From: Flavobacterium sp. GSB-24
Lineage (GTDB): Bacteria; Bacteroidota; Bacteroidia; Flavobacteriales; Flavobacteriaceae
Assembly: GCF_027924665.1 (NCBI RefSeq)
Contig: NZ_AP027043.1
Location: 1,178,001 to 1,242,000, forward strand
Length of the DNA: 64,000 nucleotides
Direction: 5' to 3'
The notes below the pieces were generated by a model, which ran no database searches, had not been told where the DNA came from, and saw nothing but the letters and a program-made list of their open reading frames with translations. The translations under genes were made by a program, and so were the position numbers. Below, in pieces: positions 36,175-46,077 of this stretch. How positions within the stretch are numbered: the first letter of the stretch is position 1; each line of letters opens with the position of its first letter.

Positions 36175-37566
36175 TTAATTCAAAAGATCTAAAACTAATG
36201 AAGGGAATAAACCTAATGCAATATTTAATACAATAGACACTACTGCAACGGCATAAATAAGAAATGGTTTTCCAGTTCTTTCTTGATTTGGTTCTTTAGA
36301 ATACATTGCTATAATTAGTTTGAAATAATATCCAACACTTATAATAGAATTGATTACAGCAACAATTACTAAACCAATATATCCTGCTTGGATAGTTTGA
36401 TTGAATAAGAACAACTTCGCAAAGAATCCTGAGAAAATCGGGATTCCAGCCATTGATAATAATGAAGCTGTAAGAATAGCAGCCAATAACGGATTTGTTT
36501 TTCCTAAACCATGAAAGTTTGTAATGTCTTCATTGTCATGATCTCTGCATACATATAAGATAACACTGAAAGCAGCGATCCCGGCCAAAGCATAAGCTGC
36601 AGTGTAATATAATAAAACACCAGCAGAAGCAGAAACAGTTAATAATGTCATTAACATGAAACCAGCATGAGAAATTCCAGAAAAAGCAAGCATACGTTTA
36701 ACGTTCACTTGTCTCAGTGCCATAATGTTACCAACAGACATTGAAGCGATTGAAATGATAACCACTATAACTTCAAACGTATGTAAAAGATCTTGGTTTT
36801 CTAATGAAGAAATGAAATTCATACCAGCAATTAATTTGAATAAGGTTGCAATTGCGACCACTTTTGCCAATGTACTCATCAAAGCTGTTGTTAAAGCTGG
36901 AGAACCTTCGTAAACATCTGGAGCCCAGAAATGGAAAGGAACTGCAGCAACCTTAAACAACATTCCAACTACCATTAAAATCATTCCGATAGGAAACCAG
37001 ATTGGTAATTCTGCAGACAATGCACTTTCGTGTATTTCACTGATGTCAAAACTTCCCATTGCTCCATAAATCAAACAAATTCCAAATAAAATAATACCTG
37101 AAGCAAATGATCCCATTAAGAAATATTTCATTCCCGCTTCGTTACTTTTTAAATTTAAACGTTCGCTGGCCGCTAAAACATATAAAGCGATTGATAAGAT
37201 TTCAATACCTAGAAAGAACATTGCTAAGTTTCCAAAAGAAACCATTGCAACAGCTCCGGCAAGTAAGAATACTTTAATTGCCACGAAATCTGAAATTTTT
37301 GATGGATGTTTGTGATAAAAATTATGGCTTAATGCTACAAGGAAAATCGTCAAAACGATGAATAACGATGAAAAAGCTGTAGAGAACTTTGACACTGCTA
37401 TCATATTGTTGTAATAACTTTGTTCAGTTCCAAATTCGTAGAAATTAAGAGCCAAGACACCTAATAAACCAACAATGGTAATAGGAACGATGGCTTTTCT
37501 TAAATTAAGAATTTCAAACAATAGGCAGAAAATACCCAATCCTGTTATAGCTATTAATGTATTCAT
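36175..37566 (-). CDS. nuoN: NADH-quinone oxidoreductase subunit N
   Basis: A proton-pumping membrane subunit of respiratory complex I, 463 residues with about 14 hydrophobic segments. The antiporter-type core is visible: KYFLMGSFASGIILFGICLI, MLFKVAAVPFHFWAPDVYEG with the pump Lys and His, and VGNIMALRQVNVKRMLAFSG followed by ISHAGFMLM. The start at 37566 gives a hydrophobic first helix as expected. It is the last gene of the nuo operon, 66 bases after nuoM, and is followed by the terminator at 36110-36145. Confidence 0.96.
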   Translation of the reverse strand: MNTLIAITGLGIFCLLFEILNLRKAIVPITIVGLLGVLALNFYEFGTEQSYYNNMIAVSKFSTAFSSLFIVLTIFLVALSHNFYHKHPSKISDFVAIKVFLLAGAVAMVSFGNLAMFFLGIEILSIALYVLAASERLNLKSNEAGMKYFLMGSFASGIILFGICLIYGAMGSFDISEIHESALSAELPIWFPIGMILMVVGMLFKVAAVPFHFWAPDVYEGSPALTTALMSTLAKVVAIATLFKLIAGMNFISSLENQDLLHTFEVIVVIISIASMSVGNIMALRQVNVKRMLAFSGISHAGFMLMTLLTVSASAGVLLYYTAAYALAGIAAFSVILYVCRDHDNEDITNFHGLGKTNPLLAAILTASLLSMAGIPIFSGFFAKLFLFNQTIQAGYIGLVIVAVINSIISVGYYFKLIIAMYSKEPNQERTGKPFLIYAVAVVSIVLNIALGLFPSLVLDLLN

Positions 37567-37632
37567 TTTTGTCTTTTTGAGTTAGGATTTCAAATTATGA
37601 TTGTAATCCTAATTTATTTTTTGTTTAAAATA

Positions 37633-39072
37633 TTAGTTCTTATTGATAACTTGTAAAATCGTTTCCAAGCTTGGTGTAATCAAATCTGTAATTGGTTTTG
37701 GATAAAATCCGAAGAACAATAAAACAGCAATTATTACTGCAAATGAAATTCCTTCGTTCAAAGAAACATCTGCAAAAGTTTTAGAATTGGTTTCGCCTAA
37801 CATTACATGCTGGAACATTCTCAACATATAATAAGCTCCCAAAATAATTGTAGTTCCTCCCAAAATTGCAAACCAAATATTGATTTGAGATAAACTGTAT
37901 AAAACTGTAAATTCTCCAACAAAGTTAAAAGTACTCGGCAATGCAACAGAAGCTAATACTAAGATTAAAAACATTGAAGTAAATTTTGGAGACTGCGTAC
38001 GGATACCGCCCATTTCTCCAATTTCTCTAGTTTCAAATCTTCTGTAGATTACTTCAGCAGCAAAGAATAATCCAACTACCACAAAACCGTGAGCGATCAT
38101 TTGCAAAACAGCACCTCTTAAACCATCAAGAGTTAAAGTATAAGATCCTGCAGCAATTAGTCCAACGTGAGCAAGAGAAGAATAAGCTAATAATTTCTTC
38201 AAATCTTTTTGTCTCAATGCAACGATCGAACCGTAGATTACACCTGCAATTCCTAAACCAATAAAGATATACATGTATTCTTTAGCAGCAATCGGCGTAA
38301 GAGGCAATTGCCAGCGAATTACACTGTACAATCCCATTTTTAGCATGATACCAGATAAAAGCATTGTTCCAACAGTTGGTGCTTTTTGGTAAACATTTGC
38401 CTGCCAAGTGTGAAACGGAATAATTGGAATTTTGATAGCATAAGCTAAGAAGAAAGCCAAGAAAATCCAGAACTGTTCGCAAGCAGATAACTCTACTTTA
38501 TATAAATCTTCAATTAAGAAAGAACCAGCTTTTTGATATAAATAAATGAAGGCAGTTAACATGAATAATGAACCAGCAAGGGTGTAAATAAAGAATTTAA
38601 CCACAGCTTTTCTGCGTTCTTCAGCATCCCCATTACCCCAAATTAAAGCAATAAAGTAGATTGGAATAAGAGCTAACTCCCAGAAAATATAATATAAAAG
38701 ACCATCAGCAGCTAAGAAAGTTCCAGTCATTGCAAAAGCCATAAATAAGATCAATGCATAAAAACCTTTAGCATTTTTATATTCATTTCCGAAAGAAGAA
38801 AATATGATAATCGGAGTTAAAGCGGCAGTTAGTAAAACCATTGCAAGTCCAAGTCCGTCAGCATTTAAAGCAAATGAAATTTTTGGCTGTGTAATCCAGC
38901 TGTTGATTACGCTGATATTTTCACCAGCAGAAAAATTATTCAATAATACAATTGAACATCCTAAAGCGGCTAAACTAAAAAGTAAAGCAACTTTCGAAGC
39001 TAGTTTGTCACCAGAAAAATAAGTGGCAAATGCACCAATTAAAAGTATAATTAATATAGTAGAAACGTTCAT
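37633..39072 (-). CDS. nuoM: NADH-quinone oxidoreductase subunit M
   Basis: An antiporter-like proton-pumping subunit of complex I, 479 residues, about 14 membrane helices. Hallmarks: the conserved Glu region FWELALIPIYFIALIWG, KFFIYTLAGSLFMLTAFIYL, the KIPIIPFHTWQANVYQKAP block and GIMLKMGLYSVIRW, then KDLKKLLAYSSLAHVGLI. It lies 10 bases after nuoL and 66 bases before nuoN. Length is normal for the family. Confidence 0.97.
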   Translation of the reverse strand: MNVSTILIILLIGAFATYFSGDKLASKVALLFSLAALGCSIVLLNNFSAGENISVINSWITQPKISFALNADGLGLAMVLLTAALTPIIIFSSFGNEYKNAKGFYALILFMAFAMTGTFLAADGLLYYIFWELALIPIYFIALIWGNGDAEERRKAVVKFFIYTLAGSLFMLTAFIYLYQKAGSFLIEDLYKVELSACEQFWIFLAFFLAYAIKIPIIPFHTWQANVYQKAPTVGTMLLSGIMLKMGLYSVIRWQLPLTPIAAKEYMYIFIGLGIAGVIYGSIVALRQKDLKKLLAYSSLAHVGLIAAGSYTLTLDGLRGAVLQMIAHGFVVVGLFFAAEVIYRRFETREIGEMGGIRTQSPKFTSMFLILVLASVALPSTFNFVGEFTVLYSLSQINIWFAILGGTTIILGAYYMLRMFQHVMLGETNSKTFADVSLNEGISFAVIIAVLLFFGFYPKPITDLITPSLETILQVINKN

Positions 39073-39082
39073 AGTAATAATA

Positions 39083-40966
39083 TTATTGAGCTAAAAATAT
39101 ATAGGAAACAATTGCACAAAGTCCTAAAACAAAAACAAATAGATATAATCCTATACTTCCGGTTTGTAATTTTTTTCCTTGAAAAGCAATTTCGTTTGCT
39201 ATTTTACCTAATCCAAAAACAAGAGCAGATAATCCGGTTTCGATGTAATCTCTAAAGAATTTAGATAAACTATTAACAGGTGCTACAAATACAGCATCGT
39301 AAATTTCGTCTACATAATATTTGTTGTATAACACTTTGCTTAAACCAGTAATATTTTCATCAGATTCTGGAACATTATCTTGTTTAAAGTATTTTACGTA
39401 AGCAATTAAAATTCCAAGTAATCCTCCTAAAACAGCGACACCCATTAGAGTATATTCTGTTGTGCCTAAATGATGTTGTTCACCAGCCACTTTTGTGAAA
39501 AGAGGAGCAAGATATTCATTCAACCAGCTGTTTCCAGGTAAACTGATTAATCCGCCAAAAGTTGCTAGAATAGCTAAGATGATAAGTGGAATTGTAATTA
39601 ATGAACCACTTTCGTGTAAATGATGTTTTTGCTCTTCAGTTCCTCTAAATTCTTTAAAGAAAGTCAAGAATATTAATCTAAACATATAGAAAGCTGTCAT
39701 AATTGAAGCAATAGAGCCAACAACGTATAATGGAATACTGTGGTGGAAAGCAGTCAATAAGATTTCATCTTTAGAAAAGAATCCAGAAAAGAATGGAACT
39801 CCTGAAATTGCCAATGAAGAAACTAACATAGTCCAGAAAGTAATTGGCATTGCTTTACGCAGTCCACCCATCTTACGCATATCTTGCTCTCCGTGTAATC
39901 CGTGAATTACAGATCCAGAACCTAAGAATAAACAAGCTTTAAAGAAAGCGTGCGTGATTACGTGAAATACTGCTATTTCGTAAGCTCCAAATCCTAATGC
40001 TAAAAACATTAATCCTAATTGTGAAACTGTAGAGTAAGCGAGTACTTTTTTAATATCAGTTTGAACCAATCCAATTGTAGCCGCAACTAATGAAGTGATC
40101 GCTCCAATAATTGCAATTACGTTTTGAACATCGTGAGCTAAATCAAAAACAAAGTTTAATCTCGTTACCATAAAGATACCCGCAGTAACCATTGTAGCAG
40201 CGTGGATTAATGCAGAAACTGGAGTTGGTCCAGCCATCGCATCAGGTAACCAAGTGTATAACGGAATTTGAGCAGATTTACCACAAGCTCCAATAAACAA
40301 GCATAAAGCTGCTAGAGAAAGTAATGGTAAATTTAAATTAGAAGCTCCAGCAATTGCCGTTTTTAAAGTTGCATAATCTAATGTAGAGAACATCGAACCA
40401 ATGATGAACATACCGATTAATAAACCTAAATCTCCAATTCTGTTCATGATGAAAGCTTTTTTAGCAGCATCATTGTAATCTTGGTTTTTATGCCAGAATC
40501 CAATTAATAGGTAAGAACAAAGTCCAACACCTTCCCATCCGATGAAAAGAACTAATAAGTTACTTCCAATTACAAGTGTAATCATGAAGAAAACGAACAA
40601 GTTTAAGTAAGCAAAAAACTTGTGCATGTTTTCGTCATCATGCATGTAACTAATAGAGTATAAATGAATCAAAGATCCGATTCCAGTTACAAAAAGTAAC
40701 CAAAGAACAGATAATTGATCTAATAAAAATCCAAGATTGATTTTTAAGTTGCTGATTTGAATCCAATCAAATAAAGTAACCTGAATTCCTTTTCCAGTTG
40801 CTGTTATTTGATTAAAAAGTAAAAGAGAAACTACAAAAGAAATTGCTACGGCAATAGTTCCGATGGCACCAGAAACTGTTTTTCCTAAGCTTTTTCCAAA
40901 AAAGACATTTACTAGAAAACCTAGTAAAGGAGTTAAAACTAAAATTAAAGCTAAATTGGTATCCAT
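39083..40966 (-). CDS. nuoL: NADH-quinone oxidoreductase subunit L
   Basis: The largest proton-pumping subunit, 627 residues with about 16 helices and the long C-terminal lateral helix that ties the membrane arm together. Markers: VLFIGWEGVGLCSYLLIGFW, the AFIMNRIGDLGLLIGMF segment, KSAQIPLYTWLPDAMAGPTP with VSALIHAATMV, DIKKVLAYSTVSQLGLMFLA and the GLHGEQDMRKMGGLRK loop. It lies 6 bases after nuoK. Confidence 0.97.
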   Translation of the reverse strand: MDTNLALILVLTPLLGFLVNVFFGKSLGKTVSGAIGTIAVAISFVVSLLLFNQITATGKGIQVTLFDWIQISNLKINLGFLLDQLSVLWLLFVTGIGSLIHLYSISYMHDDENMHKFFAYLNLFVFFMITLVIGSNLLVLFIGWEGVGLCSYLLIGFWHKNQDYNDAAKKAFIMNRIGDLGLLIGMFIIGSMFSTLDYATLKTAIAGASNLNLPLLSLAALCLFIGACGKSAQIPLYTWLPDAMAGPTPVSALIHAATMVTAGIFMVTRLNFVFDLAHDVQNVIAIIGAITSLVAATIGLVQTDIKKVLAYSTVSQLGLMFLALGFGAYEIAVFHVITHAFFKACLFLGSGSVIHGLHGEQDMRKMGGLRKAMPITFWTMLVSSLAISGVPFFSGFFSKDEILLTAFHHSIPLYVVGSIASIMTAFYMFRLIFLTFFKEFRGTEEQKHHLHESGSLITIPLIILAILATFGGLISLPGNSWLNEYLAPLFTKVAGEQHHLGTTEYTLMGVAVLGGLLGILIAYVKYFKQDNVPESDENITGLSKVLYNKYYVDEIYDAVFVAPVNSLSKFFRDYIETGLSALVFGLGKIANEIAFQGKKLQTGSIGLYLFVFVLGLCAIVSYIFLAQ

Positions 40967-40972
40967 TTCTGA

Positions 40973-41293
40973 TTATCCTTTTAAATTTTTTAAATTATCG
41001 ATACTAATTGAGCCGATATTTCTAAAAATAGAAACTAAAATGGCCAATCCTACCGCAACTTCGGCTGCAGCAACTGCCATCGAGAAGAACACAAACACTT
41101 GTCCTTGTGCATCTTGATGATAAGTTGAAAAAGCAACAAATAAAAGGTTTACCGCATTCAACATAATTTCGATAGACATGAAAACGATAATAGCATTTCG
41201 TCTGTACAATACACCAAAAATACCAATACAGAAAAGTACAACACTTAAAAAGATGTAGTTTTCAATACCTATTTGATTTAATATATTACCCAT
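40973..41293 (-). CDS. nuoK: NADH-quinone oxidoreductase subunit K
   Basis: A small membrane subunit of complex I, 106 residues and three helices. The conserved acidic residues of the proton path are seen in [17 protein letters not shown] and [20 protein letters not shown]. Its start codon shares one base with the nuoJ stop (TAATG arrangement at 41291-41295), so translation is likely coupled. Confidence 0.96.
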   Translation of the reverse strand: MGNILNQIGIENYIFLSVVLFCIGIFGVLYRRNAIIVFMSIEIMLNAVNLLFVAFSTYHQDAQGQVFVFFSMAVAAAEVAVGLAILVSIFRNIGSISIDNLKNLKG

Positions 41294-41835
41294 TATTTAT
41301 TATTTAATTTTTCTTTTTTAGACAATAAAACTGTTCCAATCATTGCAACCAAAAGTAAGATTGAAGCAAATTCGAATGGAACCATATATTCGTTCAATAA
41401 TATTTTACCTAAAACTTTAATCGATTGGAAATCTTCTCCTGTAGAGTCGTATTCGCCAACAATTGGTTTAGAATTGATGAAAAGCGCAATCAAAACGATT
41501 AATATTAAACAGAAAGATACAATTGCACCTAAACGTGTAATTCTAGGACGGTGTACTTCTCGCTGTTCGTTCAGGTTCATCAACATGATTGTAAACAGGA
41601 ACAAAATCATAATAGCTCCGGAGTAGACTATTATATGTACAACTGCTAAGAACTGAGAATTTAATAATAAATAATGACCAGCAATTGAAAAGAAACAGAT
41701 CACTAAATAAATAGCCGAGTGAATTGGATTTCTGCTGAAAATCGTCAAGAAAGCAGTAATAACTGTAATAAACGCTAAAAAGCAAAAGATAACTTGAACA
41801 GTAGTTGCGTGTGCAAAATCAGGAATATGTATCAT
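41293..41835 (-). CDS. nuoJ: NADH-quinone oxidoreductase subunit J
   Basis: A membrane subunit of complex I with five helices, 180 residues. The third helix that switches between alpha and pi forms is visible in [20 protein letters not shown], and the N-terminal [18 protein letters not shown] is typical. It begins 2 bases after nuoI ends and overlaps nuoK by one base. Confidence 0.95.
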   Translation of the reverse strand: MIHIPDFAHATTVQVIFCFLAFITVITAFLTIFSRNPIHSAIYLVICFFSIAGHYLLLNSQFLAVVHIIVYSGAIMILFLFTIMLMNLNEQREVHRPRITRLGAIVSFCLILIVLIALFINSKPIVGEYDSTGEDFQSIKVLGKILLNEYMVPFEFASILLLVAMIGTVLLSKKEKLNNK

Positions 41836-41837
41836 TT

Positions 41838-42383
41838 TTAGTTCGCGTTTTTAAGTTGAGCATTTTTCATAGCCATTTCTAAAGGCATCACTAATTTGTC
41901 TTTTCCGAAAATGAAATCTTCTCTTTCGTAACTTGCAGGAACTAAAACTTTAGAAGTAGTTAAGTAAATAGCGTCTTTTGGACAAGCTTCTTCACACAAA
42001 CCACAAAAAATACAACGAAGCATATTTATCTCATAAATCTCAGCGTATTTTTCTTCTCTATACAAATGTTTTTCATCCGGTTTACGCTCAGCAGCTTTCA
42101 TTGTAATGGCTTCTGCAGGACATGACAAGGCACATAATCCGCAGGCAGTACAGTTTTCACGACCTTGCTCATCGCGTTTCAACATATGCTGACCACGATA
42201 AACTGGACTCATTGTACGCACTTGCTCAGGATAGTGAATAGTCACTTTTTTTCTGAATAAGTGTTTCAATGTGATAAACAATCCTTTTACAATCGCCACA
42301 AGATACAATCGCTCTAAAAAAGTCATCTCTTTATTAGAGACCATCTTTTTTCTACCCGATAATGATATAGTTTCTATTGACAT
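41838..42383 (-). CDS. nuoI: NADH-quinone oxidoreductase subunit I (2x4Fe-4S ferredoxin-like)
   Basis: A peripheral-arm subunit of complex I carrying clusters N6a and N6b, 181 residues. Two ferredoxin motifs are clear: CTACGLCALSCPAEAIT and CIFCGLCEEACPKDAIY. The N-terminal part (GLFITLKHLFRKKVTIHYPE) lies along the membrane. The start at 42383 has an N-terminal extension of modest length (MSIETISLSGRKK) compared with enterobacteria. A 153-base gap with a palindromic element separates it from nuoH. Confidence 0.96.
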   Translation of the reverse strand: MSIETISLSGRKKMVSNKEMTFLERLYLVAIVKGLFITLKHLFRKKVTIHYPEQVRTMSPVYRGQHMLKRDEQGRENCTACGLCALSCPAEAITMKAAERKPDEKHLYREEKYAEIYEINMLRCIFCGLCEEACPKDAIYLTTSKVLVPASYEREDFIFGKDKLVMPLEMAMKNAQLKNAN

Positions 42384-42462
42384 TTTTACTATTATATTTT
42401 GTGATTTTATAATTTGAGGTAATCAAATTCAAAATCTATTTTGTTTTTATTTGAAGCTTAAT

Positions 42463-42536
42463 CCTACTGTCCGCTGTATCTTTTATTATTCACATAAAAG
42501 GATATTGCTTATAGAAGGTCTCGAGCAGTACGGTTC
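42463..42536. repeat. Palindromic element in the nuoH-nuoI gap
   Basis: The stretch contains a hairpin ATCTTTTAT / ATAAAAGGAT (about 42479-42504, one wobble) flanked by CTGTCCGCTGTATC on the left and CTCGAGCAGTACGG on the right. The higher GC of the flanks is unlike normal spacers here. It may be a worn copy of a dispersed element. The remainder of the gap shows nothing else. Confidence 0.45.
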
Positions 42537-43592
42537 TTAGAATCCTAAAGCAGCTGCGATATCGTGTCTTAAGATAACAGCGCCCGTAATCATAATATTA
42601 ATAATCGAAAGCGGAATTAAAATTCTCCAGCCTAAGTTCATTAATTGGTCATATCTAAATCTTGGAATTGTCCAACGAACCCACATGTAGAAAAATATGA
42701 AGAAACATATTTTAGCAAACAATACCGCGATTCCTAATAAGTTACCAGTATTAACGCCAACATTTTCTACCATCCACTCCATTCCTGGGTAATTATATCC
42801 TCCAAAGAATAATACCGAAATAATAGTTGCAGAAGTAAACATACTCGCATATTCAGCAAACAAATAGAATCCCATTTTCATTGACGAATATTCTGTATGG
42901 TAACCTCCAATTAATTCTGATTCACATTCTGCTAAGTCAAAAGGTGTTCTGTTAGTTTCTGCAAACGAACAAATTAAGAAAATTAAAAACGACAAAGGCT
43001 GATAAAAAACATTCCAGTTCATACCTTGTTGTTGTAATGACATTTCTTTTAAGCTCATTGTTCCGGTCATCATCAATAATGCAATCATCGATAATCCCAT
43101 CGCAATCTCGTAAGAAACCATTTGAGATGCTGCACGAACAGCTCCCATTAATGAGAATTTATTGTTAGAAGCCCATCCACCAATCATGATACCGTAAACT
43201 CCAACAGAAAGAACTCCAAAGATATATAACAAAGCAATATTAACATCTGTTGCCTGAAGGATAACTTCTCTGCCAAAAACATGAAGTCTGTCTCCCCAAG
43301 GAATAACAGCACTTGTCATTAAGGCTGTACTCATTGCAATTGCAGGACCTACAACAAATAAAAATCTATTTGGAGTATTTGGAAAAAATTCTTCTTTAGA
43401 GAATAATTTCATACCATCGGCAAGCGGCTGTAATAAACCTCCCCAACCTGCGCGGTTTGGACCAACACGATCTTGTAAAAAAGCTGCAACTTTACGCTCA
43501 GCCCAAGTGGAATACATCGCCATAATCATTGTTACGGCAAAAACCACAACAATTACAACACTCTTTTCTATAATAAACGCACCATCTACCAT
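42537..43592 (-). CDS. nuoH: NADH-quinone oxidoreductase subunit H
   Basis: The membrane subunit that forms the quinone-binding chamber with NuoB and NuoD, 351 residues, about eight helices. Markers: WAERKVAAFLQDRVGPNRAG with WGGLLQPLADGMKL, the EIAMGLSMIALLMM region, CSFAETNRTPFDLAECESEL with the acidic quinone-tunnel residues, and the terminal WVRWTIPRFRYDQLMNLGWR. Length is slightly greater than in enterobacteria. It starts 2 bases after nuoG ends. Confidence 0.97.
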   Translation of the reverse strand: MVDGAFIIEKSVVIVVVFAVTMIMAMYSTWAERKVAAFLQDRVGPNRAGWGGLLQPLADGMKLFSKEEFFPNTPNRFLFVVGPAIAMSTALMTSAVIPWGDRLHVFGREVILQATDVNIALLYIFGVLSVGVYGIMIGGWASNNKFSLMGAVRAASQMVSYEIAMGLSMIALLMMTGTMSLKEMSLQQQGMNWNVFYQPLSFLIFLICSFAETNRTPFDLAECESELIGGYHTEYSSMKMGFYLFAEYASMFTSATIISVLFFGGYNYPGMEWMVENVGVNTGNLLGIAVLFAKICFFIFFYMWVRWTIPRFRYDQLMNLGWRILIPLSIINIMITGAVILRHDIAAALGF

Positions 43593-43594
43593 CG

Positions 43595-44626
43595 TTAAGA
43601 ATTTTTGTTGTTAGTGTTTAATGGAATTTCAGCCATACTAATTTTTTTACGGTCAACATCTCTACCCATAAGAATATTCTTTTCAGTATCGATTTGTACT
43701 TTTTCTAATTTTTGAGTGTAGTTATTTTGGTTGATAACAGAATCTTTTTCAAACTCTCTTGGTCCTTCAATAACCCAGTCGTTTACATCTTTGTGATCAA
43801 AACGACAGCTGTTGCAAATGAATTCCTCAACTTCATGGTACTCATCTTTACGACCAGTTACACGTTGAATTTCTCCACCAAACATCCAAACAGTAGTTTT
43901 ACCACAGCATCCTGGAGTAGTACATTCTCTATGTGCATTGTAAGGTTTGTTAAACCAAACTCTTGATTTAAAACGGAAAGTTTTGTCTGTTAAAGCTCCA
44001 ACCGGACAAACATCGATCATGTTTCCAGAGAACTCATTTGTGATGGCTTTAGAAATACAAGTCGAAATATTAGCGTGATCACCACGATCTAATACTCCGT
44101 GAACTCTATTGTCTGTCAATTGATCTGCAACTTGTACACATCTTTGGCATAGAATACAACGGTTCATATGCAGTTGAATATTTGGACCAATATCTTCTGG
44201 TTCAAATGTTCTTTTTTCTTCAATATAACGTGATTTTGGATTTCCGTGCTCAAAACTTAAGTTTTGAAGATCACATTCTCCAGCCTGATCACAGATAGGA
44301 CAGTCTAACGGGTGGTTAATCAATAAAAATTCTGTCACAGATTTACGCGCTTCGGTAACTCTTGCAGAAGATTTACTGTTTACTTCCATTCCGTCCATAC
44401 ATCCTGTTACACAAGATGCCATCAATTTTGGCATTGGTCTTGGGTCAGCCTCACTACCTTTAGAAACTTCGACTAAACAGCAACGACATTTTCCACCGCT
44501 GCCTTTTAATTTTGAGTAATAGCACATGGCTGGCGGTACCAAATCTCCACCAATCATACGTGCAGCCTGCAGGATCGTTGTTCCTGGCTCTACGTCTATA
44601 CTTTGACCGTCTATGGTTACTTTCAT
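43595..44626 (-). CDS. nuoG: NADH-quinone oxidoreductase subunit G, short form
   Basis: The electron-carrying subunit of complex I in a short version of 343 residues; enterobacterial NuoG is about 900. The first part carries 2Fe-2S cluster N1b (MCYYSKLKGSGGKCRCCLVE, then SCVTGC), the His-Cys3 cluster (HPLDCPICDQAGECDLQ) and a 4Fe-4S cluster (CILCQRCVQV with DVCPVGALTDK). A partial molybdopterin-type Fe-S segment follows (ECTTPGCCGKT, FICNSCRF), and the protein then ends in a short charged tail. The large C-terminal oxidoreductase-like domain is absent. There is no sign of a frameshift, as nuoH starts 2 bases later. A short NuoG is probably the lineage norm rather than a defect. Confidence 0.93.
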   Translation of the reverse strand: MKVTIDGQSIDVEPGTTILQAARMIGGDLVPPAMCYYSKLKGSGGKCRCCLVEVSKGSEADPRPMPKLMASCVTGCMDGMEVNSKSSARVTEARKSVTEFLLINHPLDCPICDQAGECDLQNLSFEHGNPKSRYIEEKRTFEPEDIGPNIQLHMNRCILCQRCVQVADQLTDNRVHGVLDRGDHANISTCISKAITNEFSGNMIDVCPVGALTDKTFRFKSRVWFNKPYNAHRECTTPGCCGKTTVWMFGGEIQRVTGRKDEYHEVEEFICNSCRFDHKDVNDWVIEGPREFEKDSVINQNNYTQKLEKVQIDTEKNILMGRDVDRKKISMAEIPLNTNNKNS

Positions 44627-44639
44627 CTCTATATTTTGT

Positions 44640-44700
44640 TTTTTTAGTTTCAGGTTTAATGTTTCAGGTTGAACTTGAAACTAAAAAAACTTGAAACTTG
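44640..44700. repeat. Palindromic AGTTTCAGGTT repeat in the nuoF-nuoG gap
   Basis: AGTTTCAGGTT (44646-44656) and AACTTGAAACT (44672-44682) pair with one wobble, with T and A runs outside and a repeated ACTTGAAACT after it. The same motif occurs near 24264 and 61527. Confidence 0.6.
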
Positions 44701-44708
44701 AAACTATT

Positions 44709-46076
44709 TTAAACTGTTTGTCTGCCTACTAAATGCTTCACTTGCGAAAAAGGTTCAGCAACAAAGTGATCTCTATTTTTGATTTTTTCAGGAAAACGAA
44801 CGTGATATTCAAATTCATCTCTAAAGTGACGAATTGCAGCTGCTACTGGCCAAGAAGCTGCGTCTCCTAAAGGGCAAATTGTGTTTCCTTCAATTTTACT
44901 TTGAATGCTCCACAACAATTCGATATCTTCTTCACGGCCTTGACCGTTTTCGACTCTCCATAAAATTTTCTCCAGCCATCCTGTTCCTTCACGGCAAGGT
45001 GTACATTGTCCGCAAGATTCGTGGTGGTAAAAACGTGCAAAGTTCCAAGTGTTTCTTACCACACATGCAGTATCGTTATATACAATGAATCCTCCAGAAC
45101 CTAACATAGATCCAGTTGCAAAGCCACCATCACTTAAAGATTCGTAAGTCATTAAACGATCTTCACCATTTGCTGTTTTGAAAATCAAATCTGCTGGTAA
45201 AATTGGTACAGAAGATCCTCCTGGCACAAATGCTTTTAATGGACGGCTAGAAGACATACCTCCTAAATATTCATCAGAATTCATGAATTCGTCAACACTT
45301 AAACCTAATTCAATTTCGTAAACTCCAGGGTTTTTGATGTGTCCAGAAGCAGAAATTAATTTAGTTCCCGTAGAACGTCCGATTCCAATTTTAGCATAAT
45401 CGTCACCAGAATTGTTTACAATCCATGGCACCGTTGCAATAGTTTCAACATTGTTTACCACTGTTGGATTTGCCCAAAGTCCTGAAACTGCTGGGAAAGG
45501 CGGCTTAATACGAGGATTTCCTCTTTTACCTTCTAAAGACTCAATAAGTGCAGTTTCTTCTCCACAGATATAAGCTCCAGCTCCACAGTGAACGTGAAGT
45601 TCAAGATCGTAACCTGAACCTAATATATTTTTTCCTAACCATCCTGCAGCTTTAGCTTCGGCGATTGCTCTTTCTAAAATTTTGAAAACCCACATATATT
45701 CTCCACGAATGTAGATATAGGAAAGGTTAGCTCCCAATGCGTAGCTTGAAGTAATCATTCCCTCGATCAATAAGTGAGGAATATACTCCATCAAAAAGCG
45801 ATCTTTAAAAGTCCCTGGTTCAGATTCGTCAGCATTACAAACTAAATGTCTTGGTCTTCCTGATTTTTTATCAATAAAGCTCCATTTCATTCCAGCAGGG
45901 AAACCTGCACCACCACGGCCGCGAAGCCCCGATTTTTTTACTTCTTCAGTAACTTCGTCTGGTGTAAGAGTTTTTAAAGCTTTTTCTACAGAAGCATAAC
46001 CACCATTTTGGCGATATACTTCGTAGGTTTTAATTCCAGGAATATTGATTTTATCTAATAATATTTTTTGTGACAT
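44709..46076 (-). CDS. nuoF: NADH-quinone oxidoreductase subunit F
   Basis: The NADH-oxidising subunit with FMN and 4Fe-4S cluster N3, 455 residues. The glycine-rich FMN/NADH motif is GRGGAGFPAGMKW; NADH binding is also seen in GAGAYICGEETALIESLEGK and GNPRIKPPFPA. The cluster ligands are SCGQCTPCREGTGW and the later NTICPLGDAA. It overlaps nuoE closely (gap of one base), and the two form the usual NADH module. An 82-base repeat-containing spacer separates it from nuoG. Confidence 0.97.
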   Translation of the reverse strand: MSQKILLDKINIPGIKTYEVYRQNGGYASVEKALKTLTPDEVTEEVKKSGLRGRGGAGFPAGMKWSFIDKKSGRPRHLVCNADESEPGTFKDRFLMEYIPHLLIEGMITSSYALGANLSYIYIRGEYMWVFKILERAIAEAKAAGWLGKNILGSGYDLELHVHCGAGAYICGEETALIESLEGKRGNPRIKPPFPAVSGLWANPTVVNNVETIATVPWIVNNSGDDYAKIGIGRSTGTKLISASGHIKNPGVYEIELGLSVDEFMNSDEYLGGMSSSRPLKAFVPGGSSVPILPADLIFKTANGEDRLMTYESLSDGGFATGSMLGSGGFIVYNDTACVVRNTWNFARFYHHESCGQCTPCREGTGWLEKILWRVENGQGREEDIELLWSIQSKIEGNTICPLGDAASWPVAAAIRHFRDEFEYHVRFPEKIKNRDHFVAEPFSQVKHLVGRQTV

Positions 46077-46077
46077 C

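Noticed and set aside
43595..44626. Possible frameshift or truncation of nuoG
   Set aside because: nuoH starts 2 bases after the stop and no remaining NuoG-like frame exists in the window, so the short form appears genuine.
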